Shown piece by piece: positions 44,942-54,261 of a stretch of DNA of 64,000 nucleotides; the first letter of the stretch is position 1; every line of letters begins with the position of its first letter. The notes below the pieces were generated by a model. The model had not been told where the DNA came from. It did no database searches and saw only the letters and a list, made by a program, of their open reading frames with translations. Both the position numbers and the translations under genes were made by a program. This DNA comes from Colwellia psychrerythraea 34H (GTDB lineage Bacteria > Pseudomonadota > Gammaproteobacteria > Enterobacterales > Alteromonadaceae), in the NCBI RefSeq assembly GCF_000012325.1, contig NC_003910.7, positions 2,046,001 through 2,110,000 of the forward strand. Reading direction: 5' to 3'.

Positions 44942-45766
44942 ATGACAAGTAATCATAAATTAAATCAATTTAAATATAAAAGTCATGGCTATAATATTTA
45001 CTCATTTAAAGAGAGTGGTTATAACAGCAAAGCCTTAAATAATATATTTAAACTATGTGAATCTATGCTTTTTGCTTATTCAAAAGTATTTCTCTTTAGA
45101 ATAGATTTCCATGTAAATGAACACTCACCTAATAATCAGTTAGTTTCTAACTTCCTGGCTAACTATATAAAGCATTTAGAAAAGATATATCAGTGCAAAG
45201 CTAGTTATATTTGCGTTAGAGAACAAAACATATCTGCAAAACAGCATTATCATTTAGCATTTATCTTAAGTGGTCATAAAGTTTGCTACCCAGATAAAAT
45301 AACTAAAGATTGTGCATCAGCTTGGAAAAGGCATAGTTCAGGTTCAGTACACTTTCCAAAAAAGTGTTATTACATGATTAAACGTGGTGATAAAAGAAGC
45401 ATTAATCCATGCATATATCGCCTTAGCTACTTTGTGAAAAACCATTCTAAAAATCTAAACGGCACGGCTAAAAGCTATTTAATGAGTCGTATTAAAAATG
45501 CGAAGCTTTTACCTGAGTGTGATTACTTATTTGTAGAACCTGAGGTTACCTTAAAAAATAATCAAGATAGAAATAACGGCTTAGTTAATGAGGGGAGCGA
45601 AGTTGATGACAGTTTAACTGCAATACGGCGAGGACAACCAAAAAGTAATATAGCGCCTGTAATCGTATCTGATGAATTTGTGCAACGTTATCAAATTAAA
45701 GCTTTAGTAAATGAAATAATAAATGAAGACTTTGATATAACCATAATTATATTCAAACCGCCGTAA
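44942..45766 (+). CDS. Inovirus-Gp2/YagK-YfjJ-like replication protein
   Basis: A 274-residue protein with the conserved region ICVREQNISAKQHYHLAFIL (about residues 91-110). This has the look of the Inovirus_Gp2 (YagK/YfjJ C-terminal) family, where the HxH-containing strand is HUH-like. Later segments RLSYFVKNHSK and AKSYLMSRIKN also fit the family. Members occur in small prophage-like elements and are thought to initiate replication. Start is ATG 44942; no strong ribosome-binding site is seen. Confidence 0.75.
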   Translation: MTSNHKLNQFKYKSHGYNIYSFKESGYNSKALNNIFKLCESMLFAYSKVFLFRIDFHVNEHSPNNQLVSNFLANYIKHLEKIYQCKASYICVREQNISAKQHYHLAFILSGHKVCYPDKITKDCASAWKRHSSGSVHFPKKCYYMIKRGDKRSINPCIYRLSYFVKNHSKNLNGTAKSYLMSRIKNAKLLPECDYLFVEPEVTLKNNQDRNNGLVNEGSEVDDSLTAIRRGQPKSNIAPVIVSDEFVQRYQIKALVNEIINEDFDITIIIFKPP

Positions 45767-45811
45767 ACACTGGTTTGCTTTTTTATTATGTCTAATTTAC
45801 TAGGAGTTATT

Positions 45812-46138
45812 ATGCCCAGAGGTGGGAAACGTGAAGGTGCTGGCGCTCCTAAAGGTAATCAAAATGCTTTAAAGCACGGTGGTCGTGCAAAGGTATTATA
45901 TGGGGTATCGCTTGATCAAGAGTTACGAAGATTTGAGTACCGTGCTTTATGTATGGAGCAGTTGGAGGCAATTAAAAGACAAGATGAATATTGGGGCTCT
46001 ACTTCAATATTATATTTGAAACATAAAGAAAGATATAAAGGTGCCATATTTTTCCAAGAAAACTTAAACAAAAGTAAGGCTTATTACAATTTAGGGCACA
46101 AGGTACTGATGGCATACGCATCAAGTATATTGAAATAG
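45812..46138 (+). CDS. Small mobile-element protein with GAGxPxGNxNALKHG motif
   Basis: 108 residues from ATG 45812, with TAGGAG 6-7 nt upstream (an upstream ATG at 45788 is less well placed). The N-terminus MPRGGKREGAGAPKGNQNA followed by LKHGGRAK is a basic, glycine-rich segment repeatedly seen at the start of phage and transposon proteins, including terminase small-subunit-like ones. The rest (KRQDEYWGSTSILYLKHKERYKG) is helical and unassigned. It may bind nucleic acid. Confidence 0.6.
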   Translation: MPRGGKREGAGAPKGNQNALKHGGRAKVLYGVSLDQELRRFEYRALCMEQLEAIKRQDEYWGSTSILYLKHKERYKGAIFFQENLNKSKAYYNLGHKVLMAYASSILK

Positions 46139-46221
46139 AGTCTTGAAATTTATAATGCTAACCAAACAATCAAAACATTTTAATTCTAATTTTTTCAATC
46201 AGTTAAGTCTTGTTGGTTTTT

Positions 46222-46257
46222 GTGATCAGTTTTATATGTTTGATCACGTTGATCAAC
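46222..46257. promoter_or_regulatory. Cluster of TGATCA half-sites upstream of the unknown island gene
   Basis: TGATCA at 46223-46228 and two TTGATCA copies at 46240 and 46249, spaced 9 bp, the last inside the palindrome GTTGATCAAC. It lies 23-58 nt upstream of the gene at 46280 and may be an operator. Confidence 0.4.
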
Positions 46258-46279
46258 TCTAAATAATAATGAGGTATAT

Positions 46280-46864
46280 ATGGATAAGTGGGGCAGTATA
46301 TTGAGTACTTGGAATAGAGTTTGTGTTCCAGAGCTAAAGTTAGAACCGTATAACGCTAAAACAGTTTTTGATAAAGGTGTTTGGTTTGATTTAAAAAACA
46401 ATAAGAAGCAAATGAACTTTAATTCAGGACCTATTGACGAAACAGTTTGCTCTTTATTGAGCTTAAAAGGCCTCGAACAAGAGTTTATGATAGCTTTTAA
46501 ACTCCTATGTTTTGTGAAAATGTACGACTCACCTGCTGCTACTAAAACACATGAAATAGTAACAAAAGTACTATCTAAAAAAGGAGTACCTATTGTGGGT
46601 GAGTGGAGAAGGAACGCTCGTTGTGTTTTACCAATTGCATTTCATGGATGGGACTATGGTGTATTAGCTCCTTATAGGTTGAATGAAATACGAGATGTTG
46701 CGGTACTTGTAGAACAAGCTGCAAAGTTGTGGTCTGGCTTAGCGAATACGCTTTCATTGTTGGATCCACCTCTATTGTTAACAGATAATACGGATGTAAA
46801 TGTATCATTATCTAATACTAGAAATGGACAATGCCCATTGAGATGTTATTTTCCTGCTTTATAG
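46280..46864 (+). CDS. Unknown island protein, 194 residues
   Basis: I do not recognise a family. No signal peptide or obvious membrane helix. Features include several tryptophans (MDKWGSILSTW, GVWFDLK, VGEWRRNARC, FHGWDYGVLAPYR) and a basic/aromatic central region. GAGG lies 6-9 nt before ATG 46280. It has its own upstream region with repeated TGATCA motifs, so it may be a separately controlled cargo gene of the element. An IS66 remnant follows 50 nt later. Confidence 0.6.
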   Translation: MDKWGSILSTWNRVCVPELKLEPYNAKTVFDKGVWFDLKNNKKQMNFNSGPIDETVCSLLSLKGLEQEFMIAFKLLCFVKMYDSPAATKTHEIVTKVLSKKGVPIVGEWRRNARCVLPIAFHGWDYGVLAPYRLNEIRDVAVLVEQAAKLWSGLANTLSLLDPPLLLTDNTDVNVSLSNTRNGQCPLRCYFPAL

Positions 46865-46916
46865 GACAATAACATCGAAATAACTGACTAATTAAACATG
46901 AGGATTAGCTAATTTT

Positions 46917-47905
46917 TCTGTGGCGCTATGGGGCACAAAGCGACTTAGAGTATTTACCTTGATTCCGTTGAAAATCATTCCCGCTAAAATCAGAATGATA
47001 AAACATAAGCAATTTAAATACGCTTGTCGACACTGTGAGCATGAAGCGCTGACTAGTAAAATAATAACTGTACCTAAACTAGCCCAGCTTATTCCTGGTA
47101 GCATGGCTAGTTCCGAAACCTTGTCGGCTGTTGTTACCGCCAAATACTGTGATGCACTACCACTTTATCACTTAGTTGATATCTTTGAACGCGGCTGTTT
47201 AATCATCTCCAGAGGAACGCTAGCCAACTGGTGCATTAAGGCCGGCATACTCATTAAGACATTAGTGAAAGCAATGCAGCGCCACTTGCTTAGTGTGCAT
47301 AATTTATTCGCGGATGAAAGGCGTGTACAAGTCTTAGATGAAGGTGAAAATCCAAGAAATTCACAAATGAGGGTCTATCGTAGTAATGAAGTAAGCAAAC
47401 AAGTAGTGGTTATTTACGACTATCAAGCGGGTCGTAGTTGTGCTCGTACAGAAGACCTTCTCGCAGGTTATCAAGGATATTTACAGTGTTTATGAAGGTA
47501 TTGAAAGCGTTATTCCTGTGGGCTGTTGGGCGCACGCCAGGCGTAAATATGATGAAGAATTAAAAGCAATGTCGAAAATAAAGGCCGTGCGCATATAGCC
47601 ATTAGCTTTATCAGTCAATTATATAAAATAGAAACTCATGCGAAAAACAACAAGTTATCCCCACAAGCGCGGCATCAACTATGGCAAGAAAAAGCACTGT
47701 CGATATTAACACAATTCAAAAAGTGACTTGATGAAGCCACTGATAAAGTGACCGCGGGAAGTTATATTGGCAAAGCGATAAATATAACTTCAACCAGTGG
47801 CATAAACTTATTAGGTACGTTGAAGATGGTCACTTAGGCATTGATAAAAACATCACTGAACGAGATGTCCGGCCGTTTACTACGGGCAGAAATTATGTGC
47901 AGTTC
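46917..47905 (+). pseudogene. IS66-family transposase, degraded
   Basis: The frame 46920-47495 encodes the zinc-finger region (KYACRHCEH), the IS66 linker (ASSETLSAVVTAKYCDALPL) and the start of the DDE domain (FADERRVQVLDE, with the first catalytic Asp). After a frameshift near 47490 the typical VIPVGCWAHARRKYDEE continues, then further shifts and stops, ending with TERDVRPFTTGRNY, equivalent to the family's ERAxRPxxxGRKNW. About 90 N-terminal residues are missing. No intact IS ends seen. Not functional. Confidence 0.9.
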
Positions 47906-48086
47906 CCCGTTAAGTTGCTTTGCATAACTATCTTTAATCCTATGATAAACCAAGGTATTCACTAAAAATGGTATCAACATAATACGGGATATTCTTGCTA
48001 AAAGGAGTTATCCCATGCTGAAATCATACATTCATACATTCAAACATCACAAGTTGTATTAGCTAAAAAATATATTAGAAACAAGT

Positions 48087-48338
48087 ATGTACACTTACAT
48101 TCGCTATTTAGAGAATAATGGTTGTCTGACCATAACGGCTCATGATTATTTTGGTGCTGTTATACATTTTGCCTAATGGCGATGTCAGCAAGCTCGTTCA
48201 TGTACTGATGTCACGATTCAAGATAAAGTAAAACTTCTCGATGTACACCTACCAAATTGTACGTATCTTGAAATTTATCCAAAGAATAAAAAGACCAATG
48301 CGGCTGCATTAACACATTGGTTTAGAGAAGTAGCTTAA
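48087..48338 (+). pseudogene. Remnant of a transposon-type integrase (core-binding domain)
   Basis: An 84-codon frame broken by a TAA at codon 30. It reads MYTYIRYLENNGCLTITAHD, then AVIHFA, stop, W, later LLDVHLPNCTYLE and LTHWFREVA. This resembles the N-terminal SAM-like domain of tyrosine integrases from transposons (YLENxGY, HFARWL, HLPxC). The catalytic domain is absent. The sequences between 47906 and 48086 and between 48339 and 48533 show nothing recognisable. Confidence 0.6.
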
Positions 48339-48533
48339 TATAGTAAAGCTGAGTCATATTTCAATGTTTAAAGCAAATTAATTGCGGCATTTAGGCGCTA
48401 TCTTCAAGATGTTGTAGGTTTATCCCTCTCCCTTAATGTTTGGTCTGCTTAAAACATAGTGTTTAATGTTTTGTATTTAACCTTTGTTCATTTTAGTTTT
48501 TAATATAAATATATTCAGTAGCGGAGGTTAATT

Positions 48534-50006
48534 ATGCAAGAACATCAGGAATTAGGTTTACAAGATAACCAATTAGTTAGAAGTTTTTCGTATATCAATG
48601 GTCGTTGGCATAGTAGTGATTCATACATTTCAGTGACAAACCCAGCCAATGGCAAGGTGATTGCTCAAGTGAGCAATGCAGGTGTTGTTGAAACCGAACT
48701 TGCAGTAAAAGCCGCAAAAGATGCTTTAAAAATGTGGTCAGCTAAATCTGCTAATGAACGAGCTACGTTAATGAGAAACTGGTTTAACTTGATTATGGAA
48801 AATCAAGATGATTTAGGACGCATTTTAACTTTAGAGCAAGGTAAACCTCTTGCTGAAGCTAAAGGCGAAATTGGTTACGGTGCAGCGTTTATTGAATGGT
48901 TTGCTGAAGAAGGTAAACGCGTTTATGGCGATACTATTCCAGCTCCATCGGGTGACAAACGTATTATTGTTATTAAACAACCAGTAGGTGTTGTTGCGTC
49001 TGTTACCCCGTGGAACTTTCCAAATGCAATGATTGCACGTAAAGCTGCAGCTGCATTATCGGCGGGTTGTACTTTTGTTGTTCGTCCTGCAACACAAACG
49101 CCACTTTCTGCCTTAGCAATGGCTGAGCTTGCAGAGCGTGCTGGTATTCCAGCAGGTGTTTTTAATGTGGTAGTTGGTGAAGATGCTCACGGTATAGGTA
49201 AAGTATTAACCCAACACCCTGATATTGCTAAGTTCACTTTTACGGGCTCAACCCCTGTGGGTAAAGCGTTGATCAGTCAATGTGCTACATCAGTGAAAAA
49301 AGTTTCAATGGAACTTGGTGGTAATGCACCTTTTATTGTATTTGATGACGCTGATATTGATGCGGCTGTACAGGGCGCCTTAGTTTCAAAATACCGTAAT
49401 GCAGGTCAAACATGTGTTTGTACTAATCGTATTTTTGTACAAAAAGGTGTTATTGAACAATTTACTAAAAAATTCACGTCTGCAGTTGCGGCATTAGCAA
49501 TAGGTGATGGTTTAACTGATGGCGTTAGTATTGGTCCTATGATCTCAAGTGATGCGGTCTGCGATGTTGAACTTTTAGTGAAAGACTCAATTACTGCAGG
49601 TGCAATATTAGCTTTAGGTGGTGAGCGAGACCAAGCAGGTGATGCTTTTTATCAACCGACTATTTTAACCAATGTTACAAATGATATGCCTATTGCCAAA
49701 AATGAAATTTTTGGTCCTGTTACCCCGATTATTTCTTTTGAAGATGAAGATGAAGTTATCGCTATGGCAAATGATACTGAATATGGCTTAGCCTCTTATT
49801 TTTATGCGAGAGATATTGGCCGAATTTGGCGGGTTGCAGAGGGGTTAGAGTATGGCATGGTAGGTATTAACGAAGGCATGATTTCAAATGCGGCAGCACC
49901 TTTTGGCGGCGTTAAGCAATCAGGTAACGGCCGTGAAGGCTCAAAATATGGCTTAGATGATTATTTAGAAATCAAATACTTGTGCATGGGTGGCTTAGGT
50001 AAATAG
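48534..50006 (+). CDS. gabD: NAD(P)-dependent succinate-semialdehyde dehydrogenase
   Basis: Oxidises succinate semialdehyde to succinate, last step of GABA degradation. The 490-residue aldehyde dehydrogenase has TPWNFP (Asn161), MELGGNAP with general base Glu260, GQTCVCTNR with nucleophile Cys294, and the C-terminal PFGGVKQSGNGREGSKYG. Strong full-length resemblance to GabD. First gene of gabD-gabT (58-nt gap) and immediately to the right of the mobile island. GCGGAGG ribosome-binding site precedes the ATG. Confidence 0.94.
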   Translation: MQEHQELGLQDNQLVRSFSYINGRWHSSDSYISVTNPANGKVIAQVSNAGVVETELAVKAAKDALKMWSAKSANERATLMRNWFNLIMENQDDLGRILTLEQGKPLAEAKGEIGYGAAFIEWFAEEGKRVYGDTIPAPSGDKRIIVIKQPVGVVASVTPWNFPNAMIARKAAAALSAGCTFVVRPATQTPLSALAMAELAERAGIPAGVFNVVVGEDAHGIGKVLTQHPDIAKFTFTGSTPVGKALISQCATSVKKVSMELGGNAPFIVFDDADIDAAVQGALVSKYRNAGQTCVCTNRIFVQKGVIEQFTKKFTSAVAALAIGDGLTDGVSIGPMISSDAVCDVELLVKDSITAGAILALGGERDQAGDAFYQPTILTNVTNDMPIAKNEIFGPVTPIISFEDEDEVIAMANDTEYGLASYFYARDIGRIWRVAEGLEYGMVGINEGMISNAAAPFGGVKQSGNGREGSKYGLDDYLEIKYLCMGGLGK

Positions 50007-50064
50007 CCATTGTATATCAACGTATTTTGATAAAATTTTAAATATAAATAACTAGGTTATTAAA

Positions 50065-51344
50065 ATGAAAAATGCAAAATTACAAACGAGAAAAACTAAA
50101 GTAATCGCACGTGGACAAGGTAATGTTTATCCCGTTTATGTTGATCATGCAAAAAATGCAGAAATTTGGGATGTAGAAGGTAAGCGTTATGTTGATTTTG
50201 GTACAGGAATTGCAGTATGTAATACTGGTCATAGCCACCCTAAAGTGATTGACGCTGTTAAAACACAAATTGATAAGTTTAGTCATACTTGCGTAATGGT
50301 TAACCCTTATGAAGTTGCTGTTGAATTAGCTGAAAAGCTTACGTCTATTGCTCCGGGTGATTCAGAAAAGAAAGCTATTTTTGTTTCTACTGGCGCTGAA
50401 GCCGTAGAGAACTGCGTAAAAATTGCTCGTGCACATACAGGCCGTCGTGGTGTTATTGCCTTTAATGGTGGTTTCCATGGACGTACTAATTTAACGATGG
50501 CATTAACCGGTAAAATTACACCTTATAAAAATTTATTTGGACCATTTCCTGGTGATATTTTTCACGCACCGTTTCCTATTGAATGTCATGATATCTCTGT
50601 TCAAGACTCACTAAAATCTGTTGAAAATTTATTTAAAGTTGATATTGCACCGACTGATGTAGCGGCAATTATTATCGAACCTGTTCAAGGTGAGGGTGGT
50701 TTTTATTCGGCACCAACAGAGTTTTTAGTTGCTTTGCGTAACATTTGTGACGAGCATGGCATTGTTTTAATTGCCGATGAAATTCAATCTGGTTTTGGCC
50801 GTACCGGTAAAATGTTCAATATGGAATATTCTAATGTTGAAGCTGATTTAATGACTATGGCAAAGGGGATTGCAGGTGGTTTCCCAATTGCTGCAGTTGT
50901 GGGTAAAAGTGAAATAATGGATGCTCCATTACCGGGTGGCCTAGGTGGAACTTACGGTGGCTCTCCTGTTGCTTGTGCTGCTGCCTAGCGGTATTAGAAA
51001 TCATTGAAGAGGAAGACTTAGTTCAGCGCTCAAACGAGATTGGTGCTATCTTTAATGAAAGGTTAACCGAGTTAAAAAATCAATATCCTGATCTTATTTT
51101 TGATGTGAGAAATAAGGGCGCGATGATCGCAATAGAGTTAATCTCTAATGGTGATTTAGGCCAACCGAACACGACATTAACTCAAGCGATTATTGCTAAT
51201 GCTGCAAAATATGGTTTAGTACTATTAGCCTGTGGTTTTTATGGTAATGTTATTCGCTTTTTACCTGCGCTAACAACAAGCAATGAATTAGTTGAAGAAG
51301 GCTTAACAAAGTTCACTGAACTTTTTAATGAACTTGCTAAATAA
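50065..51344 (+). pseudogene. gabT: 4-aminobutyrate aminotransferase with single-base frameshift
   Basis: The first frame (50065-50988) encodes residues 1-307 of a GabT-type class III aminotransferase, including STGAEAVEN, the cofactor residue in IADEIQSGFG and Schiff-base Lys267 in TMAKGIAGGF. It then stops after GTYGGSPVACAAA. The expected continuation LAVLEIIEEEDL is in the +2 frame, and runs to 51344. The whole span is 1280 nt, one base short of 427 codons, and E. coli GabT has 426 residues. A single missing base near 50983 (GCTGCTGCCTAGC) explains everything. This may be a real mutation or a sequencing error; no other damage is seen. Confidence 0.9.
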
Positions 51345-51393
51345 CATTTAACTTTCGCCTTTCCTGCCGCCCTTTTTACGCCTAATTAAGAAC

Positions 51394-51420
51394 AACCTAT
51401 CTAGGCAGGTTAGGTTTTTT
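51394..51420 (+). terminator. Probable terminator after gabT
   Basis: AACCTA / TAGGTT arms around an 11-nt loop followed by a run of T residues to 51420. Confidence 0.6.
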
Positions 51421-51529
51421 ATACATATAATGAAGAAGTCATTCACCAATAGAAAGATTGGCTTCTTATTACACAAAATTGATTACTTGCATTAATAGCT
51501 TGCAGTATTCTTGTAATAAGTAGGGGAAA

Positions 51530-52885
51530 ATGATGAATTCAATAATATATCCAACAACAAATTTTAAACACACAGCAACATTAATTATAGAACGTGGCGA
51601 TGGTGCTTATGTGTATGACAGTAATGGTAAACAATACTTAGAAGCATTAGCGGGCTTATGGTGCACATCATTAGGTTATAACAATCATGAATTAATCGAA
51701 ACGGCCAGTGAACAAATGAGCAAGTTGTCCTTTTCTCATATGTTTGGCGGAAAAACGCATCAAGTTGGCATTGACTTGGCAGAAAAACTGTCAGCTATGG
51801 TGCCAGTAGAAAATGCTAAGATATTTTTTGGTAATTCAGGCAGCGATGCCAATGATACTCATATAAAGATGTTACGTTATTATTTTAATGCTATTGGTAA
51901 ACCACAAAAATATAAAATTATTGCGCGCGAACGCTCTTATCATGGCGTCACGGTAGCATCAGCCTCTTTAACGGGGTTAAAACCTAATCATACCCATTTT
52001 AATCTCCCTTTTGATGCTCTTGGTGTATTGCGCACCGATGCACCACATTATTATCGCAATGCACTGCCTAATGAAAGCGAAGCTCAATTTATTGATCGTA
52101 TTGTTAATAACCTAGAGCAGTTAATACTACTAGAAGGTGCAGACACTATTGCTGCATTTATTGTTGAACCAATCACTGGTGCAAGTGGTGTAATCGTGCC
52201 ACCAGAAGGGTATTACCAGAAAGTTCAAGCGGTTTTACAAAAGTATGACATTCTATTGTGGGCTGATGAGGTAATCACGGCATTTGGCCGAACAGGTAAT
52301 GACTTTGGCTGTAAAACAGTTGGTATTGAAAAACCAGCCATGATGACCTTAGCTAAACAGTTATCTTCTGCTTATATGCCTATTAGCGCTTCGGTGATCC
52401 GTGGCGATATGTATGATGCAATGGTAGAACAAAGTGCTCAGGTAGGGGTTTTTGGTCATGGCTATACTTATTCAGGGCATCCTGTCTCTTGCGCTGTAGC
52501 CTTAAAAACACTCGAGATTTATCAGCGAGAAAATATTTTTGACCATGCGGCAAAAATTGGTGCTTACATGCAAAAACGCTTACATGAATTTATCCATCAC
52601 CCATTAGTGGGTGAAGTACGTGGCAAAGGCATGATTGGTGCAATTGAGCTTGTGGCAAATAAAAAAACAGGACAAGCTTTTCCTGATGGAACGGTAGGAA
52701 ATTTCGCAATGCAGGCCTGTCAGAATAACGGCATGATATGTAGAGCGGTAGCGGGATCATCACTGGCTTTTTGTCCACCTTTAATTGTTAATAAATCTCA
52801 AATTGATGAAATGATTGAAAAAACTGCTAAGTCTTTAGATCAAACACTTGATTTTGTTGTTCGAGAAGGCCTCTTGGTACGTTAA
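51530..52885 (+). CDS. Class III aminotransferase, polyamine:pyruvate (SpuC) type
   Basis: PLP-dependent omega-aminotransferase of 451 residues. Motifs: GLWCTSLGY, FGNSGSDANDT (phosphate loop), SYHGVTVASASLTG, LLWADEVITAFGRTG with Asp246, and Lys276 in TLAKQLSSAYMPISA. The sequence style is that of SpuC/omega-amino acid:pyruvate aminotransferases that act on putrescine, cadaverine or beta-alanine. Position next to gabDT and polyamine transport genes supports putrescine to 4-aminobutanal conversion; substrate choice is inference. AGGGGAAA precedes the double ATG. Confidence 0.85.
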   Translation: MMNSIIYPTTNFKHTATLIIERGDGAYVYDSNGKQYLEALAGLWCTSLGYNNHELIETASEQMSKLSFSHMFGGKTHQVGIDLAEKLSAMVPVENAKIFFGNSGSDANDTHIKMLRYYFNAIGKPQKYKIIARERSYHGVTVASASLTGLKPNHTHFNLPFDALGVLRTDAPHYYRNALPNESEAQFIDRIVNNLEQLILLEGADTIAAFIVEPITGASGVIVPPEGYYQKVQAVLQKYDILLWADEVITAFGRTGNDFGCKTVGIEKPAMMTLAKQLSSAYMPISASVIRGDMYDAMVEQSAQVGVFGHGYTYSGHPVSCAVALKTLEIYQRENIFDHAAKIGAYMQKRLHEFIHHPLVGEVRGKGMIGAIELVANKKTGQAFPDGTVGNFAMQACQNNGMICRAVAGSSLAFCPPLIVNKSQIDEMIEKTAKSLDQTLDFVVREGLLVR

Positions 52886-52980
52886 TAAAATAAGTTATTC
52901 AGTTCTGTGCGTTAGATTTTTCTAGCGCATTATTTTATGAATATTGCTATGAATCAATTTACAGATGAAGATAAAAACAA

Positions 52981-53296
52981 TTAAGGCTCATTGATCACCG
53001 ACCCCTCTTTTAGCAAACAATATAGGCATTTAAATAAACATCCGTATTTTAGTCAAAATTATGCTGATTTACATGCTCGTCCATTTCCTAATTCAGTATT
53101 ACCTTTGCGTGTATCACAATTATGTTTTTACACCAATATGGCGATAGCCATGTAGCTGAACTGATTCACTTACAAGAAGTTTGTCAACGATATAGTGTAA
53201 GTCTACCTGCCAATGATTCAGTTTGTTTTTACCAAAAAATTGGCGAGTTTGAAATTCGATGGGAGCGTCATATTGAGTTTAGTAGCTATACTTGAG
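52981..53296 (+). pseudogene. Remnant of a DUF3422-family gene
   Basis: Broken frames spell NYADLHARPFPNSVLPLRVS and, after a shift near 53120, HVAELIHLQEVCQRYSVSL ending with FEIRWERHIEFSSYT and a stop. LHARPFP and the W-ERHxEFSxYT segment mark the N-terminal part of DUF3422 proteins (normally above 400 residues). Only about 100 codons survive. Decayed, not functional. The rest of 52886-53452 holds only the following terminator. Confidence 0.75.
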
Positions 53297-53383
53297 TAAT
53301 GCATTGATAAATTTATTACTAAGCTCATCAATGCATTTGCGTCATTTTTAGGAGAGTAAGTGACAATTTCCTTAAATTATTTA

Positions 53384-53421
53384 TTTACATAATAAGGTTG
53401 ATGTAAACCTTATTATGTAAA
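53384..53421. terminator. Long hairpin downstream of the TorF-type porin gene
   Basis: Perfect 16-bp inverted repeat TTTACATAATAAGGTT / AACCTTATTATGTAAA with a 6-nt loop. Confidence 0.75.
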
Positions 53422-53452
53422 ATAAAATGTCACCGTTTAATAGAGATAGTGC

Positions 53453-54157
53453 TTAAAAACTTCTAGAGATAGTTAGTTGGACAGTATCATCATTTCGGAA
53501 TGCACCAGTATCTACTTCATCACCTGACTCCATTGAAGTGGCAATGTATGCTGCGCTTAGATCTAATCCGTAAACTTGTCCTGAAAGGCCGATTGAGTAG
53601 TCTTTATAATCATTAAAATCGCGAATACCATCCCAATACTCCCCATACGTATAGCCTGCATGTAAATCTAAACTTATATCTTCAGTAATAGGATAACTAT
53701 AATCAACTGATAAATATTGAGCTGATTCACCAGAGTTTACCCAATCATTAGATACAGCATAGAGTAATGAGATTCCTTTATAATGAAGCCCTAGGTCAAG
53801 TTCCAAATAATCAATGTCCACCCCATTATAACCAGGATATTGGAAGTAAAACAAAGTAGCGTCATAAGTTATTTGATCATTGATATTACCGCCATATCCC
53901 ACATAGTAATCAACTTCTAAACTTGCATTTTCAGTTGGACCAAAATCTACATTACTACCCCAAACGCCTACAAAAACGCCATTCTCAAAAGCAAGATCTA
54001 TACTTCCTTGAACAGCTGCGTCTCCTGCTGTTTGAGAAAGACCACGAAAGCGGTAATCGTTAGTGAAAGAAATAGTGCTTGATAACTCTTCGGCTTGTGA
54101 AGCAAATGTTGTTAGTGCCAATACAGAGATGCTTATCATTTTTTTCATATATTTCAT
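53453..54157 (-). CDS. TorF-family putative porin
   Basis: A 234-residue outer-membrane protein of the TIGR02001 (TorF) family: signal peptide ending SQA, then TNDYRFRGLSQTAGDAAVQGS, the diagnostic N-terminal block (quoted in part), GVWGSNVDF, EVDYYVGYGG and a terminal phenylalanine. The family forms small barrels often encoded next to transporters. It lies downstream of an APC permease gene (104 nt), so it may provide outer-membrane passage for the same solute. Confidence 0.88.
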   Translation of the reverse strand: MKYMKKMISISVLALTTFASQAEELSSTISFTNDYRFRGLSQTAGDAAVQGSIDLAFENGVFVGVWGSNVDFGPTENASLEVDYYVGYGGNINDQITYDATLFYFQYPGYNGVDIDYLELDLGLHYKGISLLYAVSNDWVNSGESAQYLSVDYSYPITEDISLDLHAGYTYGEYWDGIRDFNDYKDYSIGLSGQVYGLDLSAAYIATSMESGDEVDTGAFRNDDTVQLTISRSF

Positions 54158-54261
54158 GATTTATCCTTTAGTTTTATATTGTTATAGTTTTTGTGTTTTT
54201 GGGAAAAAGAGGAACATGATTTGTTGCTTTAACAAATCATGTTTTAGTCATAATGAGTGCT

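Larger units (their letters stand above)
42040..48500. mobile_element. Integrated island: phage-satellite or inovirus-like element with decayed IS and integrase
   Basis: A contiguous 6.4-kb block between core genes sbcB and gabD. Contents in order: tyrosine integrase, unknown gene, two AlpA-like regulators, a terminator, an inovirus-Gp2-like replication protein, a small basic protein, a second unknown gene, an IS66 remnant and a second integrase remnant. All genes point rightward. I could not find convincing flanking direct repeats by eye, so the ends are approximate, and no tRNA is adjacent. No capsid, portal or terminase large-subunit gene is visible, so it is not an autonomous tailed prophage. 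Confidence 0.75.
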
